This document shows, piece by piece, positions 4,383 to 5,944 of a DNA stretch of 5,944 bases. The stretch is from NCBI GenBank assembly GCA_947454295.1, contig CANGMO010000164.1:1-5944 (forward strand). The letters are read 5' to 3'. The notes under the pieces are model-generated. The model saw only the letters and a list, made by a program, of their open reading frames with translations, made no database searches and was not told where the DNA came from. The position numbers were made by a program, and so were the translations under genes. Numbering within the stretch: position 1 is the first letter of the stretch; every line of letters starts with the position of its first letter. Origin of the DNA: Verrucomicrobiota bacterium. GTDB taxonomy: Bacteria > Verrucomicrobiota > Verrucomicrobiia > Limisphaerales > UBA9464.

Positions 4383-5944
4383 ATGTATATTCTTGGCATC
4401 AACGCCTACCACGGCGATTCATCGGCCGCCCTGTTGCACAATGGGCGGCTGGTGGCCGCGGTGGAGGAGGAGCGGTTTCGCCGCATTAAGCACTGGGCGG
4501 GATTCCCATCGGAAAGCATCCGGTACTGCCTCGCCCATGCGGGCATCAGTGTCCATCAATTGGACCACATCGCCCTCTCCTTTGATCCGAAGGCCAACGT
4601 CGGAAAGAAGGCGCTGTTTGCCCTGACTCAGCGACCTTCGCTGCAGGCCATCCTCGATAGGCTCGGACGCCAGAGCAAGACCCTCGGTATCCGCGAGGAG
4701 TTGGCGCGGGCCTTTGCCGTGGAGCCGACGTCGATTTCTGCGAAGCTCCACAACGTCGAGCACCACGACGCCCACCTCGCCTCGGGATTCTTCACTTCGC
4801 CCTTTGACCGGGCCGCGCTCCTTTCGGTCGACGGCATGGGTGACTTCGTCAGCACCGTCCTCGCCAAGGGGGAAGGCAATCAGTTCGAAAAACTCTCCGA
4901 GGTCTTCTACCCGCACTCCCTGGGATTCCTCTACAACGCCGTCACGCTGTACCTCGGATTCCATTCATATGGGGACGAATACAAGGTCATGGGGTTGGCC
5001 CCCTATGGCGAGCCGGTGTATGCCGACGAGTTTCGGAAGATCATCCAGCCAAAGGGTGATACCTTTGAACTGAATCTCGACTACTTCCGCCATCAACGCG
5101 ATGGCATCTCCATGAGCTGGGATGACGGCTCGCCGAAGGTTCTCCCGTTTCACAGCGAGCTGCTGGAAAAACGCCTGGGCCCCGCCCTCGCGCCCCGGGC
5201 TGAAATGGGCGAGCGCGAGCAGAACCTCGCCGCCTCGCTTCAGCGCGTTACCGAGGAGATCATTTTTCACCTCCTCAACCGACTCCATGACAAGTACTCG
5301 GTTGAAGACGTCGTGGTCGTGGGCGGATGCGCCATGAACTCGGTCGCCAACGGAAAGATCACCCGGAATACCCCCTTCAAGCGGGCGTTCATTCCGGTCG
5401 GTGCCGCAGACAACGGCACAGCGTTCGGGGCGGCCTTCGATGTTTGGAATCGGGTTCTCGGAAAACCCCGGGGCTTCGAACTGACCCACGGATTCTGGGG
5501 CCCCAGCTTCAATACCGAGGAATGCCTGGAATCCACCCGTGCCTACCCGGTTGAAGCAACAGTCCTCGAGGAGGATGTCCTGCTGGAACGCACCGTGGAT
5601 GCCCTCTGCGACGGCAGGGTAGTTGGCTGGTTCCAGGGCCGCTGCGAATTCGGAGCCCGCGCCCTGGGGTGCCGTTCCCTGGTGGCCGACCCGCGGCGCG
5701 CCGACATGCGAGACATCATCAACCTCAAGATCAAGTTCCGCGAAAAGTTCCGTCCCTTTGCGCCTAGCATCCTCGCCGATCACGTCGGTGAGTGGTTCGA
5801 ACTGGATCAGCCCTCCCCATTCATGGAGAAGGTGTTTCCCATACGCGCGGACAAGCGCGCCCAGATTCCCGCGGTAACGCACGTGGATGGTTCGGGACGT
5901 CTCCAGTCTGTGACCCGCGAATCCAATCCCCGGTATCACGAACT
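4383..5944 (+). CDS. NodU/CmcH-family carbamoyltransferase (3' end beyond the window)
   Basis: Transfers a carbamoyl group from carbamoyl phosphate to a hydroxyl through a carbamoyl-adenylate, as in NodU, CmcH and TobZ; here the acceptor is probably a sugar. 520 residues are visible and the frame is open at the edge. The family is usually about 560-610 residues, so some 50-90 are missing, including the expected NTSFN-type motif. The start gives MYILGINAYHGDSSAALL, the family's ASKHA-like opening. HNVEHHDAHLAS (123-134) carries the metal-binding histidines (His127 and His131 by analogy with TobZ), SVDGMGD (148-154) the first aspartate, GDEYKVMGLAPYG (197-209) is typical, and PVGAADNGTAFGAA (338-351) includes the second aspartate. 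The C-terminal YrdC-like domain has GRCEFGARALGCRSLVADPR (419-438) and THVDGSGRLQSVTRESNP (499-516). The usual GRMEFGPRALGNRS box has three substitutions here, two to cysteine. It lies 51 bp after the glycosyltransferase gene, with no Shine-Dalgarno. Confidence 0.96.
   Translation, partial: MYILGINAYHGDSSAALLHNGRLVAAVEEERFRRIKHWAGFPSESIRYCLAHAGISVHQLDHIALSFDPKANVGKKALFALTQRPSLQAILDRLGRQSKTLGIREELARAFAVEPTSISAKLHNVEHHDAHLASGFFTSPFDRAALLSVDGMGDFVSTVLAKGEGNQFEKLSEVFYPHSLGFLYNAVTLYLGFHSYGDEYKVMGLAPYGEPVYADEFRKIIQPKGDTFELNLDYFRHQRDGISMSWDDGSPKVLPFHSELLEKRLGPALAPRAEMGEREQNLAASLQRVTEEIIFHLLNRLHDKYSVEDVVVVGGCAMNSVANGKITRNTPFKRAFIPVGAADNGTAFGAAFDVWNRVLGKPRGFELTHGFWGPSFNTEECLESTRAYPVEATVLEEDVLLERTVDALCDGRVVGWFQGRCEFGARALGCRSLVADPRRADMRDIINLKIKFREKFRPFAPSILADHVGEWFELDQPSPFMEKVFPIRADKRAQIPAVTHVDGSGRLQSVTRESNPRYHE

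Noticed and set aside
4965..5939. Long - strand frame of 324 codons
   Set aside because: It lies wholly inside the well-supported carbamoyltransferase gene and shows no recognisable domains; it is an antisense shadow caused by codon bias.
1..5944. CRISPR arrays, tRNA or rRNA genes, insertion sequences, toxin-antitoxin or defence genes
   Set aside because: I looked for spaced direct repeats, tRNA-like cloverleaf ends, transposase motifs and terminal repeats on both strands and saw none.

Overview
The window reads as part of a bacterial surface-polysaccharide (exopolysaccharide or O-antigen) locus on the + strand. It holds three confidently identified genes: a class II glutamine amidotransferase of the asparagine-synthase family (777-2591), a GT4 glycosyltransferase of the WbuB/WcaI type (start corrected to 3048, end 4331), and a NodU/CmcH-type carbamoyltransferase that runs off the right edge (4383 onward, 520 codons visible). 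A probable small single-pass membrane protein (441-653) precedes them. All large open frames on the - strand are shadows of these genes.

Organism: the DNA is moderately GC-rich, and none of the four gene starts has a recognisable Shine-Dalgarno sequence. Gene spacing is loose, with gaps of about 120 and 456 bp inside the cluster. This suits a phylum that uses few Shine-Dalgarno sites, such as Verrucomicrobiota or a relative. That placement is an inference from style, not from a marker gene. Loci of this composition are known in bacteria with exosortase/PEP-CTERM-linked polysaccharide clusters, but no exosortase or PEP-CTERM protein is visible here.

Layout: 1-440 has no convincing gene, at most the tail of an upstream one, and contains a long-range inverted repeat (132-144 with 215-227). 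441-653 encodes the small membrane protein. 654-776 is a leader with a compact palindromic element (715-735) and a nine-codon mini-ORF ending 8 nt before the amidotransferase start. 2592-3047 is a non-coding gap with a small hairpin just after the amidotransferase and a strong 15-bp imperfect hairpin at 2754-2792. The glycosyltransferase and carbamoyltransferase genes are separated by only 51 bp and are probably co-transcribed.

How the genes may work together (inference): the glycosyltransferase adds a sugar to a lipid-linked repeat unit, the amidotransferase may convert a carboxylate (aspartate or a uronic acid) to an amide, and the carbamoyltransferase puts a carbamoyl group on a sugar hydroxyl. 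The amidotransferase has leucine where E. coli AsnB has the catalytically important Glu348, which weakens the default label of asparagine synthetase. I saw no clearly new defence, mobile or RNA system; the unexplained signals are the intergenic structures and the small membrane protein.
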